DNA of 64,000 bases from Histomonas meleagridis (Eukaryota > Parabasalia > Tritrichomonadida > Dientamoebidae), in NCBI GenBank assembly GCA_020186115.1, contig WSYJ01000139.1, positions 62,001 to 126,000 of the forward strand, written 5' to 3'. Both the position numbers and the translations under genes were made by a program. Every line of letters begins with the position of its first letter. The stretch's first letter is position 1. The notes beneath the pieces were generated by a model. That model was not told the DNA's origin. It worked only from the letters and a program-made list of their open reading frames with translations, and searched no databases. Shown here piece after piece: positions 19,377-29,543 of this stretch.

Positions 19377-19652
19377 TCAAAATGGTTGCTTCAAATAGAA
19401 TCGTGTTACCCAGTTGATCGATTCTGGTGATACCCAAGTGGTGGCAATCGGTAGAAAGTAATGAATATCCCAATTCATAATCCATGAAAAAACATGTCTA
19501 ACAAATGGCTTCACGTTCAGAAACGCTTCTTTCTTCCCATCGTCAGGTAGTGCATCATCTGGCACGTGTGGTAATTCGTCCAAATTTGTACCTTCCATAA
19601 ATAAAAGTGACGCTTTGGAGCACCCCCAAAATTTCCAATTCATAAATTTCAT
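19377..19652 (-). CDS. hypothetical 91-residue protein
   Basis: ATG at 19652. The composition is natural (Trp-rich, with acidic ELPHVPDDALPDDGKKEAF in the middle) and the C-terminal half is aromatic (VRHVFSWIMNWDIHYFLP). No signal peptide or clear membrane helix. No family recognised. It lies about 160 bp upstream of COG3 on the same strand. Confidence 0.45.
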   Translation of the reverse strand: MKFMNWKFWGCSKASLLFMEGTNLDELPHVPDDALPDDGKKEAFLNVKPFVRHVFSWIMNWDIHYFLPIATTWVSPESINWVTRFYLKQPF

Positions 19653-19925
19653 TGAAATCCAAATTTAATATCAATTATATTACTATAATATTATTAACAT
19701 CGTTCTCTGTAATGTATATGTCTGTAAATTATAAATTTTTAAAAAATCAAATAATTTGAATTTTTGTAATTTTTTTTTTTCAAAATTATTTTTCTTTTTT
19801 TCTGAATTAATAAATACGTAAACATATTCTAAAATATGAAAATGTGAATTGCGTGTTCCAATATTTGATTTTTTTGATTTTTTCACTTTTCAATTGAAAT
19901 AGAATCCATAAAAAACGTTATCTGG

Positions 19926-22157
19926 ATGGGGTGCTCATCCTCCAGAGACACACGTGTCACTCCCCAAAAGACGATCAGACTGTCTGAGGCACCAAGCACT
20001 TCCAGCAGAGGTGAGAAGAAGTACAACCCGAAGAAAATCATCAAAGAATTTCATAAGCATTTTGTCAAGATCACCTCCGAGATCCAAGCAATCAAATGCC
20101 CAGAGGAGATGCACCCTCCGCTGTGCATTGGGGAGGATGCATATCCGATATTACTGTCGCCAATATATTTAGAAAGTAATGAGCCCGTCAATATTCTGAT
20201 GCCGATTGTTTCCATATCATATATTAACAATGTTCGCATTATGTGTATTTCGCAGATACAATTTTTATCACTTTTATATTTCGATAGTTGTGATACATTT
20301 AAGTTCATATCAAGTTGTTTGGTATGGCTTTCAAGAGGAAATCGAATCATTGGATCGCCAATTCTCTTTTATCGATTTCCAGAGAAGTATTCCCAAGATG
20401 CAAAGAAATCATTTTATCGATCTGGTATCAAAATATTAATAGTCAATACTCCAGAAATCGATTTCTCGCCGTACCAAATAATTTTCATACCGAGTAACAT
20501 CGAATTAGATTCAGAAGAAAGAATCAAATTAAAATCATTCATTAATTCTGGCGGTGGACTCTTTTGTTTTTATTGTCCAGTCGAATTATTTCCAACAGTT
20601 GACGTATCGCCGACAGCTATTAATGACTTTTTAATTGATTATGGATTATCATTTTCATGTTGTAAATTGGCACCAAATCCAACTCGGAAAACAGCGGAAT
20701 TTATATATGGACCAGACCGACTTATTCGACATCATCTTTTATATCATGTTAAATACTTTTGTGACATGATGGAAAGTCTTCAACTTGATGAAGGTTGTTT
20801 AGATGATACAATTACAGCATTAAGGTATTATATCATTGTATGTGATAATCGACATTTGGATTTGTTCATTCAGATTCTTGATAAAAGTTGGTCATTTTTA
20901 AACGCTACGAATTTCGTTAATGAGAATGGTATTGGTGAACATATAACACAAAGTCTTGTAATAGTTTTAATGTGTGAAGTATTACGTTTAATACCACCAC
21001 AATTTCTAACTAAGAATCCACTTTCGAAGACATTTCCAGGTGAAACACTTAGAGCTTATTGTACCAATTATAAATTGGACATTAAAATTAGAGATGAAAG
21101 TTGGATTTCAACAGGACTTTGGTTACCAGCAGGTCAAACGGCAATTATAAAATGTTTAAATCCTCCATTAGGTTTACATGTTCAAATTGGTTCTCATAAT
21201 ATGTCATTATTATCGAAACAAGGTCCTTGGAATCGTTGGCCTGAAATAGTAAATGTATATATTATAGACAAAGAACAAATTACTGTCGGATCTTCTTTTG
21301 GAGGAATTGTTTATGTTTATTTCTCGTTTAGTGAAACAGAATGTCGATCAGGACTTATGGATGAAACTGATCAAAGGATTTTAATTGAATTCGAAGGATT
21401 TTCACAATATCCTCGTTATGTATATGATAAACCAGAAGTATTTATGAAAACTAAAGAATTCGAAATTCCTTGGGCTGAAATTACTACCAAAACATTTATC
21501 ATTACTTTACCTACGAAAATGCTTATGTTAAGTTCCCAAAAAGTATTAAATGAACTTTGTAATAAACTTGACGAATATGTAATAACTGTTACTAATTATA
21601 TGGAATATAAAATTGGTAGAAAATTTCGATTAGTTTTTGATTGCGAAGATTCAAATAATTATTCTTATGGTTATCCAATAATATTACATTTAACAAATAT
21701 CGATGATATAATTCTAAAGATTTCTCAACCTTCACTTGGAATTTTTAACTTAATTAGAGCTGTTGCTGTTTTGTCTTTACGTGAAGGTTACTTTGATCCT
21801 GAAACAGAAGTAGGAATTGGTACATTAATTGCTGCAATGTTCTTCAAGAAGATGTGGCCGGACTTTGATATGTTTTCAATTCCTGGAATAAAAATTCCCC
21901 AAATGTTTGAACCATTATCAATAATACAAACAAAAGTTAGTCAATCATTAATTACTTCTATAATTAGAAGCTCACAAAAAGCTTTATTTCCTTATTATGA
22001 ACTACCAGAGGATATGTGGGTAAGATTTGTAAGGGAACTTTGTAATAATGCTAAAATGAATTTGACCCCAATGTTAAGGAGATATAGACCAATTCCTATA
22101 AGCGTAGTAAATTCTTTGTCGAACTTACCACAGATGCAACCAATTTTGTTTGCGTAA
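19926..22157 (+). CDS. TCAF/M60-like protein, N-terminally acylated (MGC), lacking HExxH
   Basis: 743 residues beginning MGCSSSRD, a strong N-myristoylation plus palmitoylation signal, so probably attached to the cytosolic face of a membrane. Residues about 165-290 resemble a GATase-like Rossmann fold (GIKILIVNTP, then SGGGLFCFYCP). Residues about 395-470 carry the M60/enhancin signature (STGLWLPAGQ, QIGSHN, GPWNRWPE, SFGGIVYVYFS). This order is that of TRPM8-channel-associated factor (TCAF)-type proteins. The M60 zinc motif HExxH is absent from the whole sequence, so peptidase activity is unlikely. A paralog lies at 55142. The COG3-side intergenic region is its promoter; it converges on the coiled-coil gene with under 30 bp between stops. 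Confidence 0.82.
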   Translation: MGCSSSRDTRVTPQKTIRLSEAPSTSSRGEKKYNPKKIIKEFHKHFVKITSEIQAIKCPEEMHPPLCIGEDAYPILLSPIYLESNEPVNILMPIVSISYINNVRIMCISQIQFLSLLYFDSCDTFKFISSCLVWLSRGNRIIGSPILFYRFPEKYSQDAKKSFYRSGIKILIVNTPEIDFSPYQIIFIPSNIELDSEERIKLKSFINSGGGLFCFYCPVELFPTVDVSPTAINDFLIDYGLSFSCCKLAPNPTRKTAEFIYGPDRLIRHHLLYHVKYFCDMMESLQLDEGCLDDTITALRYYIIVCDNRHLDLFIQILDKSWSFLNATNFVNENGIGEHITQSLVIVLMCEVLRLIPPQFLTKNPLSKTFPGETLRAYCTNYKLDIKIRDESWISTGLWLPAGQTAIIKCLNPPLGLHVQIGSHNMSLLSKQGPWNRWPEIVNVYIIDKEQITVGSSFGGIVYVYFSFSETECRSGLMDETDQRILIEFEGFSQYPRYVYDKPEVFMKTKEFEIPWAEITTKTFIITLPTKMLMLSSQKVLNELCNKLDEYVITVTNYMEYKIGRKFRLVFDCEDSNNYSYGYPIILHLTNIDDIILKISQPSLGIFNLIRAVAVLSLREGYFDPETEVGIGTLIAAMFFKKMWPDFDMFSIPGIKIPQMFEPLSIIQTKVSQSLITSIIRSSQKALFPYYELPEDMWVRFVRELCNNAKMNLTPMLRRYRPIPISVVNSLSNLPQMQPILFA

Positions 22158-22185
22158 ATGTTATTTGAAGTTTATATTTTCATTT

Positions 22186-22626
22186 TTAAAAATGTCGTTT
22201 TTCATTAGCTTCTTCCATTTTGGTTGCGCGATCAATTTTTCTTCTTCGTTTTGTGATGAGTTTCCTAAGTTTTGATAAACTTTTCTCTAATTTATCAATT
22301 CGATTGATGTTTTCTTGTGACATTTCATCAATTTTATTAATGGAATCTTCAAATGTTTCGGTTTGACTACTTAAGAGATCATTGAAATGTTGAACAACTC
22401 TTTCTTGTGATTCTTTAAAGATATCTTCTTCTGTTTTAATTGCACCAATAAAACCTGGTGGTTCTGCCATGATTCTAGGATTTCGATTACAGATTCGAGT
22501 TGGATATGTTGTAAGATCTTTTGGAAATCTTATGTCATTATCCATAAAAACACTGGTAATATCCATCCCAGAATCATTTCCTTTTTCATTGTTTGGAAAT
22601 GTTGTTGCATCATTTGAAGTTGACAT
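22186..22626 (-). CDS. hypothetical coiled-coil protein
   Basis: 146 residues from an ATG at 22626. The N-terminal 60 residues are polar. Residues about 65-140 form a heptad-rich coiled coil (INKIDEMSQENINRIDKLEKSLSKLRKL) followed by a basic KRRRK cluster. No membrane anchor. It could be a small scaffold or SNARE-associated protein, but nothing specific is recognisable. Confidence 0.65.
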   Translation of the reverse strand: MSTSNDATTFPNNEKGNDSGMDITSVFMDNDIRFPKDLTTYPTRICNRNPRIMAEPPGFIGAIKTEEDIFKESQERVVQHFNDLLSSQTETFEDSINKIDEMSQENINRIDKLEKSLSKLRKLITKRRRKIDRATKMEEANEKRHF

Positions 22627-22748
22627 ATGAAAATTATTTAAAACATCAAAAATTTGATGCGATGCACTTTTTTAAGTTTTAAAATTAAAAAAATATAAAA
22701 ATAAGTAAAAATGATAGAATTTATATTTTAGATAATATTTATTTCTAT

Positions 22749-23402
22749 TTAATTTAGATCAAAATCACCATAAAGATAGGAATTGTCGATGTCCCAAATT
22801 GTATTTTCTGTTTCTGCAAAATTAAACAAATAGTCCGAATTATCTGAAGATGTATTAGCAACAAGTTCGTTCTGAACCTGTGGTACATTTCCCATTTCTG
22901 GAAATTCAAATGTTTCTGGAATTTTTGTGGATACAGTTTTAATTGCTCGTTCTTTGGTTTTGTATACTTTCTTTGGATCTAATTCTCGTACACTCCATTT
23001 TTTGAGTTCGATCGGATAATTTTTTATAGCAGGATATTTTTCAATTAATGTATTAACGAAATTTGTATTTCCTAAACTACTGTTATATCCCATTTTTTGG
23101 AATGAACCATTGATAGAGCTTTTGCACTTAAGTATTAAAATGCTTAGTTGACGTGTATTAAGTAATATAGCATTGTCAAGCCAAAATATACCACAGTTCA
23201 TACATCTCTTCCAATCATTTCCATCACCTCTTATTGCATAACTTTTAATCTTTTCAAGAGATTGTTGGAATGTACTGATTCTCTGATTTCTTTGATTCTT
23301 AGCTTGCATAGAAAAGGAAGACTTCAACATGTAATACTGATATTTGCTTTCATTGTCCAAAAGTTGGAAATAATTTGGGATCGCATTAAGTTGACTATTC
23401 AT
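22749..23402 (-). CDS. initiator-binding-domain (IBD, IBP39-type) transcription factor
   Basis: Start taken at the ATG at 23402 (MNSQLNAIPNYF), 217 residues. Residues about 10-120 match the trichomonad IBD fold: YFQLLDNESKYQYYML, RGDGNDWKRCMNCGIFWLDNAILLNTRQLSILI, then KCKSSINGSFQKMGY. In T. vaginalis IBP39 this winged-helix domain binds the initiator (TCAYWWWW) at transcription starts and its C-terminal part contacts RNA polymerase II. The C-terminal ~90 residues here are divergent, ending in an acidic segment (SSDNSDYLFNFAETENTIWDIDN). The IBD family is restricted to parabasalids, which supports the organism assignment. Confidence 0.88.
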   Translation of the reverse strand: MNSQLNAIPNYFQLLDNESKYQYYMLKSSFSMQAKNQRNQRISTFQQSLEKIKSYAIRGDGNDWKRCMNCGIFWLDNAILLNTRQLSILILKCKSSINGSFQKMGYNSSLGNTNFVNTLIEKYPAIKNYPIELKKWSVRELDPKKVYKTKERAIKTVSTKIPETFEFPEMGNVPQVQNELVANTSSDNSDYLFNFAETENTIWDIDNSYLYGDFDLN

Positions 23403-24015
23403 CTTCAAAGTTTGATTGCTGACCTGTTCATTTAGCGGTTTTTAACTTTTTATATTGCATTGTAATCAACCTGTTTCCTCTCAAATAAGTGGTTTATACT
23501 CAGAAAACTGTAGGACCACTCGTCATTTCAAAAAGCTGATTTTTGAAATGCTGTCAAAGCCGTTTTACAAAATAATCATCAAGGCTTAAAATATGAATAT
23601 CTTTTTTTTGAATCAATGAAAAATGAAAATAAATTATAGATAAATAAACAAGGAAATAAAGTATTTAATACTATATTCAAAAATTTATATTATACGTAAA
23701 AATGATGATAATTTTTAATAATAATATAAACTAAACATACTTCAACATTTTTGTTGGCTTGCACTAAGCAAAAAGAAAGTTTTTGTGGTTGAAAGAAAAA
23801 AAATTTGTTCTGGAACGGTTTGTTTGAATTTTGCATGCAATTTTCGGTTATCATCAGATTGCAATTAGATGTAAAAAACTTGCAAAAGCAAAACCAAAAC
23901 AAGTTTTATTCGAACAGCGGCGTATTTACGTAAACAAAAAAATCAAAACATATAAAGATTATTATTTATTTATTTTTAGTTTGATCTATTCAACGATAAA
24001 AAACATTTTCTAATA
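23403..24015. other. intergenic, no gene seen
   Basis: AT-rich upstream region of the IBD gene and 3' flank of the HEAT-like gene. AGCGGTTTTTAAC lies near 23435. A short plus-strand frame at 23831-24013 has no recognisable features. Confidence 0.5.
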
Positions 24016-26373
24016 TCATTTTTTGTATACATTTTTAAAACGATTTATTTTTGTTCTTGAGAAATCTTTTGTTAATTCTCTTTCTAATTTCGGATCTTTT
24101 ACTAATTCATTTCTAACAACTTCTTTAATCTGTGCAATCTGTTCTTCGTTTATATTATAATTTGCCAATTCTTGTTTATCCATTACATAAACATAAGCAT
24201 AAGCCTTCAGTAATGGTTCGTAAGCATCTCCGAAATTATCTTTAGATAACTTAAGTTTCAACAACGACGAAATAATATTTGATGTAACATTGGTTTCCTT
24301 AGGGAAAGGAATTGATTCGATAATACTAATCAAAGCATTCACATTAAATTTATTGGATATTGTTACAGCAGAACAATAAAGATTCATTGCTGATACTAAT
24401 GAATCAGTAACCATTGGTTCTTCTTCATCTGAATCACTTTTAATGATTATTGGTTCAATAAGTTCAATGATTTTTATGGAATTTATATGTTCGCTTTTAC
24501 GATTACAAATTTTTGTAAGTAAATTAAAAACTGAAATTGGTTCTTCTGTTATTTCACTATACATATCAAATGATGGAATTAACTCAATTAATGAGTCCGA
24601 TAATTCTTGTACTTCATTATCATTAAGTAAATTAAGTTCAAATGCTTTTGTTAATGGTTCTATTATTGATGTTATCATCCATGAAGGGACAATCGATGAA
24701 TATTTGATAAGTGGCAAAATTATAAATTGTGAATTAGTTAAATTCCGTTTGATATATGATTTAATAAAATGAAAAATAATTGATTTACTATCAGCCATTG
24801 AATAAATTGGTAAATTATATGTAATCGAGAGTTGACCGTTTATGATCTTCTGAACAAAGTCTGTCAAATCCGTTAACGGATTTTGTTTCGAAAGTTTATT
24901 CAAAACGTCAAGTAAAGCATTCAATATGTCGTTATTTGTTTCTTTTAATGCTAAAATTTCTATTTCTTTTTGTAAGTCAATAATTTGTTGTTCATTAAGT
25001 TTGTTCATTATAGCATAAATTATAGTACAGAAACAAAATATTATATTTTTTTCAGCATTTTTAATATTATCAAAAACGAAATTAATTAATTTTGGAACAA
25101 TGTTTTGACCGAAATTAAATGAAGTTAATGAAGAAAGTGATTGTGCAATTGCAGCTTTTTCTTTTGGACTCGAAGTAGTTTCATTTGATATTATATAATC
25201 AGCAACAATTTCAACATCTTTCGAAAATATCGAAATCTTATTTTCGCCGAATTTATCAGCAATAACATAAAGAAGTTCAATTGCATTTGCATAAAAATTT
25301 GTTTTTTGCTTAAGAACGATTTGATGTATAGTTAAAAGACAATCTTTTAATATGTCACTAATAAATCGTTCATTAATTGAACAGAAAAACGCAAAAATAG
25401 GAAGTAAAAATCCGTCAATTTCAATATCCGATTTAAGTTTCGTTATTGCAAACTCAAAAATGGGTTTGAATGTGTTAATGTCAGCTGATTCAGTATCATC
25501 AAGAAACTTTAAAATAAGTTTAAAGAAAAGATTTCGTTCTTCTGTCGGATATTTAGGAAATTGCTCAATTAAACGTGAAATATATTCAGGTGTATCAAAA
25601 ACTCCGCATTCTATAAGTCTTCGTAATGATTTATGCGCTCTATATTGGATAGATTTATCATCATGAAGTAAAAGATTATAAATGTTATCAAACAAATCTG
25701 TTGGAATAATTTGTGGATTTTGACCGAATTGATAACTGATACGTTCAGATAAGAAACATGCGGAAATGATTTGAGGTTTATCACCTTTAAATAGTTTGGA
25801 GAGCAGATTTAAAAAGAAATACGAAGACCCATCAATATGGTCGATAAAAGCTGATGCTAATGGTGCAAAAAATATTGTGGAAGAAACAATTTTATCTGTT
25901 TCGGATTTGGTTTTTAGTATGGAAAATGCTTCTTCGTAAACTTTTTGATTGATAGAAGCAGCTTCAATGGTATCAATGTAAGAAACATATTGATCAAAAT
26001 TATTTATATCAATAAAATCAATTGAGGAATTAATAAGAGATTTGGCATTGGATTCACTAATGAAAGGGAAAAGGGCCATGAGAACTTCAAATGTATGAAT
26101 ATCATTTTTATCTGTTGTTAATTTAGCAATTAATTCTGAAATCTTCTGTGGATTAGATTCTGAAAATGTTGGAACAATTGAAACTAAGCATTCTAAATAT
26201 TGAATAAAAAGAAAGAAAGATTTTGTATTTGTTTCTGCAATTTGAATTATACTGTTCCATATTTCTGTAATTTGGTTTGAGTCGAGTTCTACTTTCTCTG
26301 TTTGACGACATGTTTTAGATAAATATTCTAAAAGATTCTTTTGTTCCATCTGACCTCGACCAAAATCTGTCAT
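24016..26373 (-). CDS. HEAT/ARM-like alpha-solenoid protein, function unknown
   Basis: 785 residues, almost wholly alpha-helical with helix pairs typical of HEAT or ARM repeats (SIQYRAHKSLRRLIECGVF, EEPMVTDSLVSAMNLYCSAV). No catalytic motif, signal peptide or membrane segment. The acidic NIKSDSDEEEP region near residue 650 could be a flexible loop. The pattern resembles karyopherin-like or adaptor scaffolds, but no family motif fixes it. Divergent from the thioredoxin-fold gene, with under 100 bp between starts. Confidence 0.8.
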   Translation of the reverse strand: MTDFGRGQMEQKNLLEYLSKTCRQTEKVELDSNQITEIWNSIIQIAETNTKSFFLFIQYLECLVSIVPTFSESNPQKISELIAKLTTDKNDIHTFEVLMALFPFISESNAKSLINSSIDFIDINNFDQYVSYIDTIEAASINQKVYEEAFSILKTKSETDKIVSSTIFFAPLASAFIDHIDGSSYFFLNLLSKLFKGDKPQIISACFLSERISYQFGQNPQIIPTDLFDNIYNLLLHDDKSIQYRAHKSLRRLIECGVFDTPEYISRLIEQFPKYPTEERNLFFKLILKFLDDTESADINTFKPIFEFAITKLKSDIEIDGFLLPIFAFFCSINERFISDILKDCLLTIHQIVLKQKTNFYANAIELLYVIADKFGENKISIFSKDVEIVADYIISNETTSSPKEKAAIAQSLSSLTSFNFGQNIVPKLINFVFDNIKNAEKNIIFCFCTIIYAIMNKLNEQQIIDLQKEIEILALKETNNDILNALLDVLNKLSKQNPLTDLTDFVQKIINGQLSITYNLPIYSMADSKSIIFHFIKSYIKRNLTNSQFIILPLIKYSSIVPSWMITSIIEPLTKAFELNLLNDNEVQELSDSLIELIPSFDMYSEITEEPISVFNLLTKICNRKSEHINSIKIIELIEPIIIKSDSDEEEPMVTDSLVSAMNLYCSAVTISNKFNVNALISIIESIPFPKETNVTSNIISSLLKLKLSKDNFGDAYEPLLKAYAYVYVMDKQELANYNINEEQIAQIKEVVRNELVKDPKLERELTKDFSRTKINRFKNVYKK

Positions 26374-26468
26374 TTTTGTTTTAATTCAAAATTAAATGTC
26401 ATATTTGATTTTTTGGCATTTATTTTTTCATTCAATAAAAAACGTCATAATTGTTTTATTGCTGGTTA

Positions 26469-27131
26469 ATGTTAAATCTGTTGTTTATACTAAGTTCATC
26501 ATTATCACAACTTACTGACCGAGAATTCAAAGAAAATATTATAAATGGAAAAGCTAAAGAGCCATGGTTTGTTATGTTTACTAATGAGAATTGTCCAAAT
26601 TGTATTATTGCACTTCCTGAATTTGAAAAGGCTGCTGAATTAGCACGTGGATTTGTTACATTTTCTACTGCACAAGTTAAAGACACACCAGAAATGGCAC
26701 GTCGCTTGGGTGTTTATGCAGTTCCATCTTTCTTTTTATTCACAGAAAACGGTGTCAGGCCTTATTCAGGTAGGCGCGTTTCTATTAGTTTTCTTAATTT
26801 TATTGCCGATGTTATTGGCGAGAATATTGATGAGGCAGATGAATCATGGAATGATCAAACAGATAACAGAGTCATATTATTCACAAAAAGGTTCAAGCCG
26901 CCATTTTCATTTGTTGCCACATATAGCGTCCTCAAGAACAAAGGAATCACATTTGGAATTTCCCGCGATTCAGATGTAATCGAAGCATTTGGCAATCCTC
27001 CAACGCCATCAATTTGGTTCCTCAAGGATGGAAAAAAGGAACAATATAAAGGCAAGCAAGATTTCACTAAACTCATAGATGCTATATCGCAGTTCTATGA
27101 TGTTGAAAAACAAACAGACGACGGATTATAG
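26469..27131 (+). CDS. secreted/ER thioredoxin-fold (PDI-like) protein
   Basis: Start taken at the ATG at 26469 (MLNLLFILSSSLSQ), 220 residues; the frame extends to a TTG at 26451. An N-terminal signal peptide of about 13-15 residues is followed by a thioredoxin domain with redox motif CPNC (Cys42 and Cys45) and the cis-Pro segment YAVPSFFLF. A second, poorly conserved thioredoxin-like half follows without a CxxC. No KDEL-type C-terminus (ends TDDGL) and no membrane helix. Role: disulfide exchange in the secretory pathway. A single a-type domain plus a b-like domain is shorter than classical PDI. Confidence 0.85.
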   Translation: MLNLLFILSSSLSQLTDREFKENIINGKAKEPWFVMFTNENCPNCIIALPEFEKAAELARGFVTFSTAQVKDTPEMARRLGVYAVPSFFLFTENGVRPYSGRRVSISFLNFIADVIGENIDEADESWNDQTDNRVILFTKRFKPPFSFVATYSVLKNKGITFGISRDSDVIEAFGNPPTPSIWFLKDGKKEQYKGKQDFTKLIDAISQFYDVEKQTDDGL

Positions 27132-27479
27132 GTGTAATTCTGAGAATGAAATACGTATTGACTTTCCCATAACTATTTTTTTTTAAATAAATATTATATT
27201 ATATTAGTTAAATTACTTTATTTGTTTCTTTTGCTCTGTAACTTTGTTTATGAATTAATTTTGCAAATTCTTGAGCTCATTAAATTAAATTTTAAGAGAG
27301 AAATCATAAAAGTCATAGAGAAAATATCACATGTTTGATTTAGAAGTTATGTTGACTTTAGATTATAAAAAAAATTAGTTTCCTTTACTGCAAATTGTTT
27401 GTTAATTTACATTCCTTTTACAATACAAAAGTAAAAATAGTTGGTTTCAAATTATCCCTACACATATAATATCATTATA
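27132..27479. other. intergenic, no gene seen
   Basis: AT-rich 3' flank between the thioredoxin-fold gene and a DUF3447 relic; nothing recognisable. Confidence 0.5.
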
Positions 27480-27900
27480 ATGCATTTTTATCACAAAAAC
27501 AAGTATTTGAAATTTACATAAGTTTTTTAAACACACTTCAAAAGAAAGAAGAAGAAATTAATCAAAATATCGTTAAACTAATATCAATTTTTATCAAACG
27601 TATATCTACAAAGAACACACAAGAATCATATTATTTAAGCGAGAAAATGATTAAACAAAATTTAATTGAAAAAAATATCACTAAAAATATTTTGCACATT
27701 ATAAAACAGAAAAAGAAAACAAAAAACAAAATCATTCAGCGTATGGGCCTAGAAATGATCCAATAGAAAAATACTTCTTGGATCATTATGAAGAACTTTC
27801 AAAGAATGATTGGGAGCTTCATAAGAAGTATGAAATGGAAATGAAGCGAGTATTGCTAATAATCAAAATGAAGATCAAATGTACGCAAAAAACATTCTAA
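27480..27900 (+). pseudogene. N-terminal fragment of a DUF3447/ankyrin gene
   Basis: Reading frames here reproduce the N-terminal region of the 58078 gene: a FEIYISFLNTLQKKEEEINQN-like stretch, IKRISTKNTQES, then NDPIEKYF-DHYEELSKNDWELHKK near 27755-27825. The copy ends soon after with no DUF3447 core or ankyrin modules. No start codon and frame changes. A dispersed relic. Confidence 0.7.
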
Positions 27901-27986
27901 AAAAAGTACCAAAACAAAAGTTGATACAAACATATGAAAATCATCAAAATCGCAATATACATTATACATTAAACATAAAAACAGAT

Positions 27987-29477
27987 TTATTGATATTTCT
28001 GAATTTCAATTTGTAGCATCTGCTCAATTTCTTTCGTTTTTTGTTTATTTTTTCTTATTTTACTTTTTATTTCGACAATTTTTTCATTTTTTATTTGCTC
28101 CAAATTTTGCACTCTTTGGTTTATAATTTTAAGTGCTTCTTCTTGTTTAATTCTTTGTTTCTCTATGAAATGTTTTTGCTGCTTTGTAGAATGTTTTATT
28201 GATGCGCACAAAGATTTTAATTTTTCTTCAATTTCATTCATTTCGTCATCATCTTCTTTTTGAGGAATTTCTTTATTTTCTTCTTCAATTCTTTTATTTA
28301 TTTCCAAAAGTTTTTGCTCTAAAATTAAATTCGTTTCTTGAAGTTTATTAATTATTTCTTTGTTTTCGTATTTCGTTTGGTTCATATCCATCCATAATGT
28401 TTTAGATAAATTAATTTCATTTTTTAATTCTTTGATTTCTTGTTTTATGTTTTTGATATTGTTTTTACAGTCAGAAATTTCTTTAGTGTTTTTATTAAAG
28501 TTTTGTTCGATTTTTGTTTTTGTATCAATTTCTATTTTGATTTTCATTTCTTCTTCATTTTGCGCTATTTCCATTACTTTTTGTTGTAATAATTCATTAA
28601 AGTTATTATCTAATTCTTGTTTAACTTTATTTATTATTTGTTGCTCATATTCAGATTTCATTTTATCTTTATCAATATGTTCAATTGAAGATTTATAATT
28701 ATCTAAATGATTTCTAAGTTGATTAAGTTTTTCATTAAAAATATTTTCTTCTCGAATAATAGTGGCTTCAACTTCATCTGTAATCATTTGAATTCCATTT
28801 TCTAGATCTTGATTAATTTCATTAATCTCAGATTGAATCTTTCCTTTCCTTTGCTGGAAATTAATATTTTCTTTTTCAATCATTTTATTAAAGAGTTCAT
28901 AATACTTTGCATCGCCTGATGGAACAAAAATTTGTTTGGAAAATTTTGAAAGGTTTACATTACATTCTCTTTCAATTTTCTGAAGGTTCACTTCATGTTC
29001 ATTTTTCAGTTGTTCGATTTGCTTTAAATGTTCATGCTGCATTTTTTTAATCAAAAAATCAATCTTTTGTGAATACTTTTCCTTCATTTTTGCATATCTT
29101 TTTTTAAGAATGTCATCTGTTTGTTTGGAAAGATCAATTTCTTCTTGTTCTTCAATTTTAATTTCGTTTGGCGTTAAAAGCAATTGCATTTCTTTTGATA
29201 ATTTGTTTAGATTGGTTGTTAATTTTTCATTTTCAACAAGTTGAATTGTTATTTTAGATTGAATTTCTGATATTTCTTTTTGATATTTATTAGCCATCTC
29301 TCTCTTTTTACGATCAAGTTTCATTTGAAACCCAATTTTTCTTTTTTGTGATTTATTTTGTAGATTTGCAATTTTATTAATATTATTCTGTATGTTTTTT
29401 TCTGTTTCTGCTATTTTTGTGCATATCAAAGACAATGCTTTTTGTGCTGATTCCATTATATCCGGCGACTTATTCAT
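27987..29477 (-). CDS. long coiled-coil protein
   Basis: 496 residues from an ATG at 29477. Nearly the whole length is Lys/Glu/Gln/Asn-rich with heptads (from about residue 15 to the end) and few Pro or Gly. No motor, membrane or catalytic domain. Likely a structural or cytoskeletal scaffold, but its low complexity prevents family assignment. It shares a 66-bp divergent promoter with the J-protein gene. Confidence 0.8.
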   Translation of the reverse strand: MNKSPDIMESAQKALSLICTKIAETEKNIQNNINKIANLQNKSQKRKIGFQMKLDRKKREMANKYQKEISEIQSKITIQLVENEKLTTNLNKLSKEMQLLLTPNEIKIEEQEEIDLSKQTDDILKKRYAKMKEKYSQKIDFLIKKMQHEHLKQIEQLKNEHEVNLQKIERECNVNLSKFSKQIFVPSGDAKYYELFNKMIEKENINFQQRKGKIQSEINEINQDLENGIQMITDEVEATIIREENIFNEKLNQLRNHLDNYKSSIEHIDKDKMKSEYEQQIINKVKQELDNNFNELLQQKVMEIAQNEEEMKIKIEIDTKTKIEQNFNKNTKEISDCKNNIKNIKQEIKELKNEINLSKTLWMDMNQTKYENKEIINKLQETNLILEQKLLEINKRIEEENKEIPQKEDDDEMNEIEEKLKSLCASIKHSTKQQKHFIEKQRIKQEEALKIINQRVQNLEQIKNEKIVEIKSKIRKNKQKTKEIEQMLQIEIQKYQ

Positions 29478-29509
29478 TTCCTTTTAAGGAAACGAACGAA
29501 AATTACAGC

Positions 29510-29516
29510 GACCGTT
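29510..29516 (-). promoter_or_regulatory. AACGGTC (Myb-type) site in divergent promoter
   Basis: GACCGTT on the plus strand, 33 bp from the coiled-coil ATG (29477) and 27 bp from the J-protein ATG (29544). It is the best motif in this very short bidirectional interval. Confidence 0.4.
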
Positions 29517-29543
29517 TAATGATTGGAGTTGCGACCAAACAAT

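Noticed and set aside
19258-19485. 75-residue minus-strand ORF overlapping the hypothetical gene at 19377
   Set aside because: It overlaps in another frame, is AT-driven and has no motif.
23831-24013. 60-codon plus-strand ORF upstream of the HEAT-like gene's 3' end
   Set aside because: Low-complexity Lys/Tyr/Phe content typical of AT-rich noncoding DNA.
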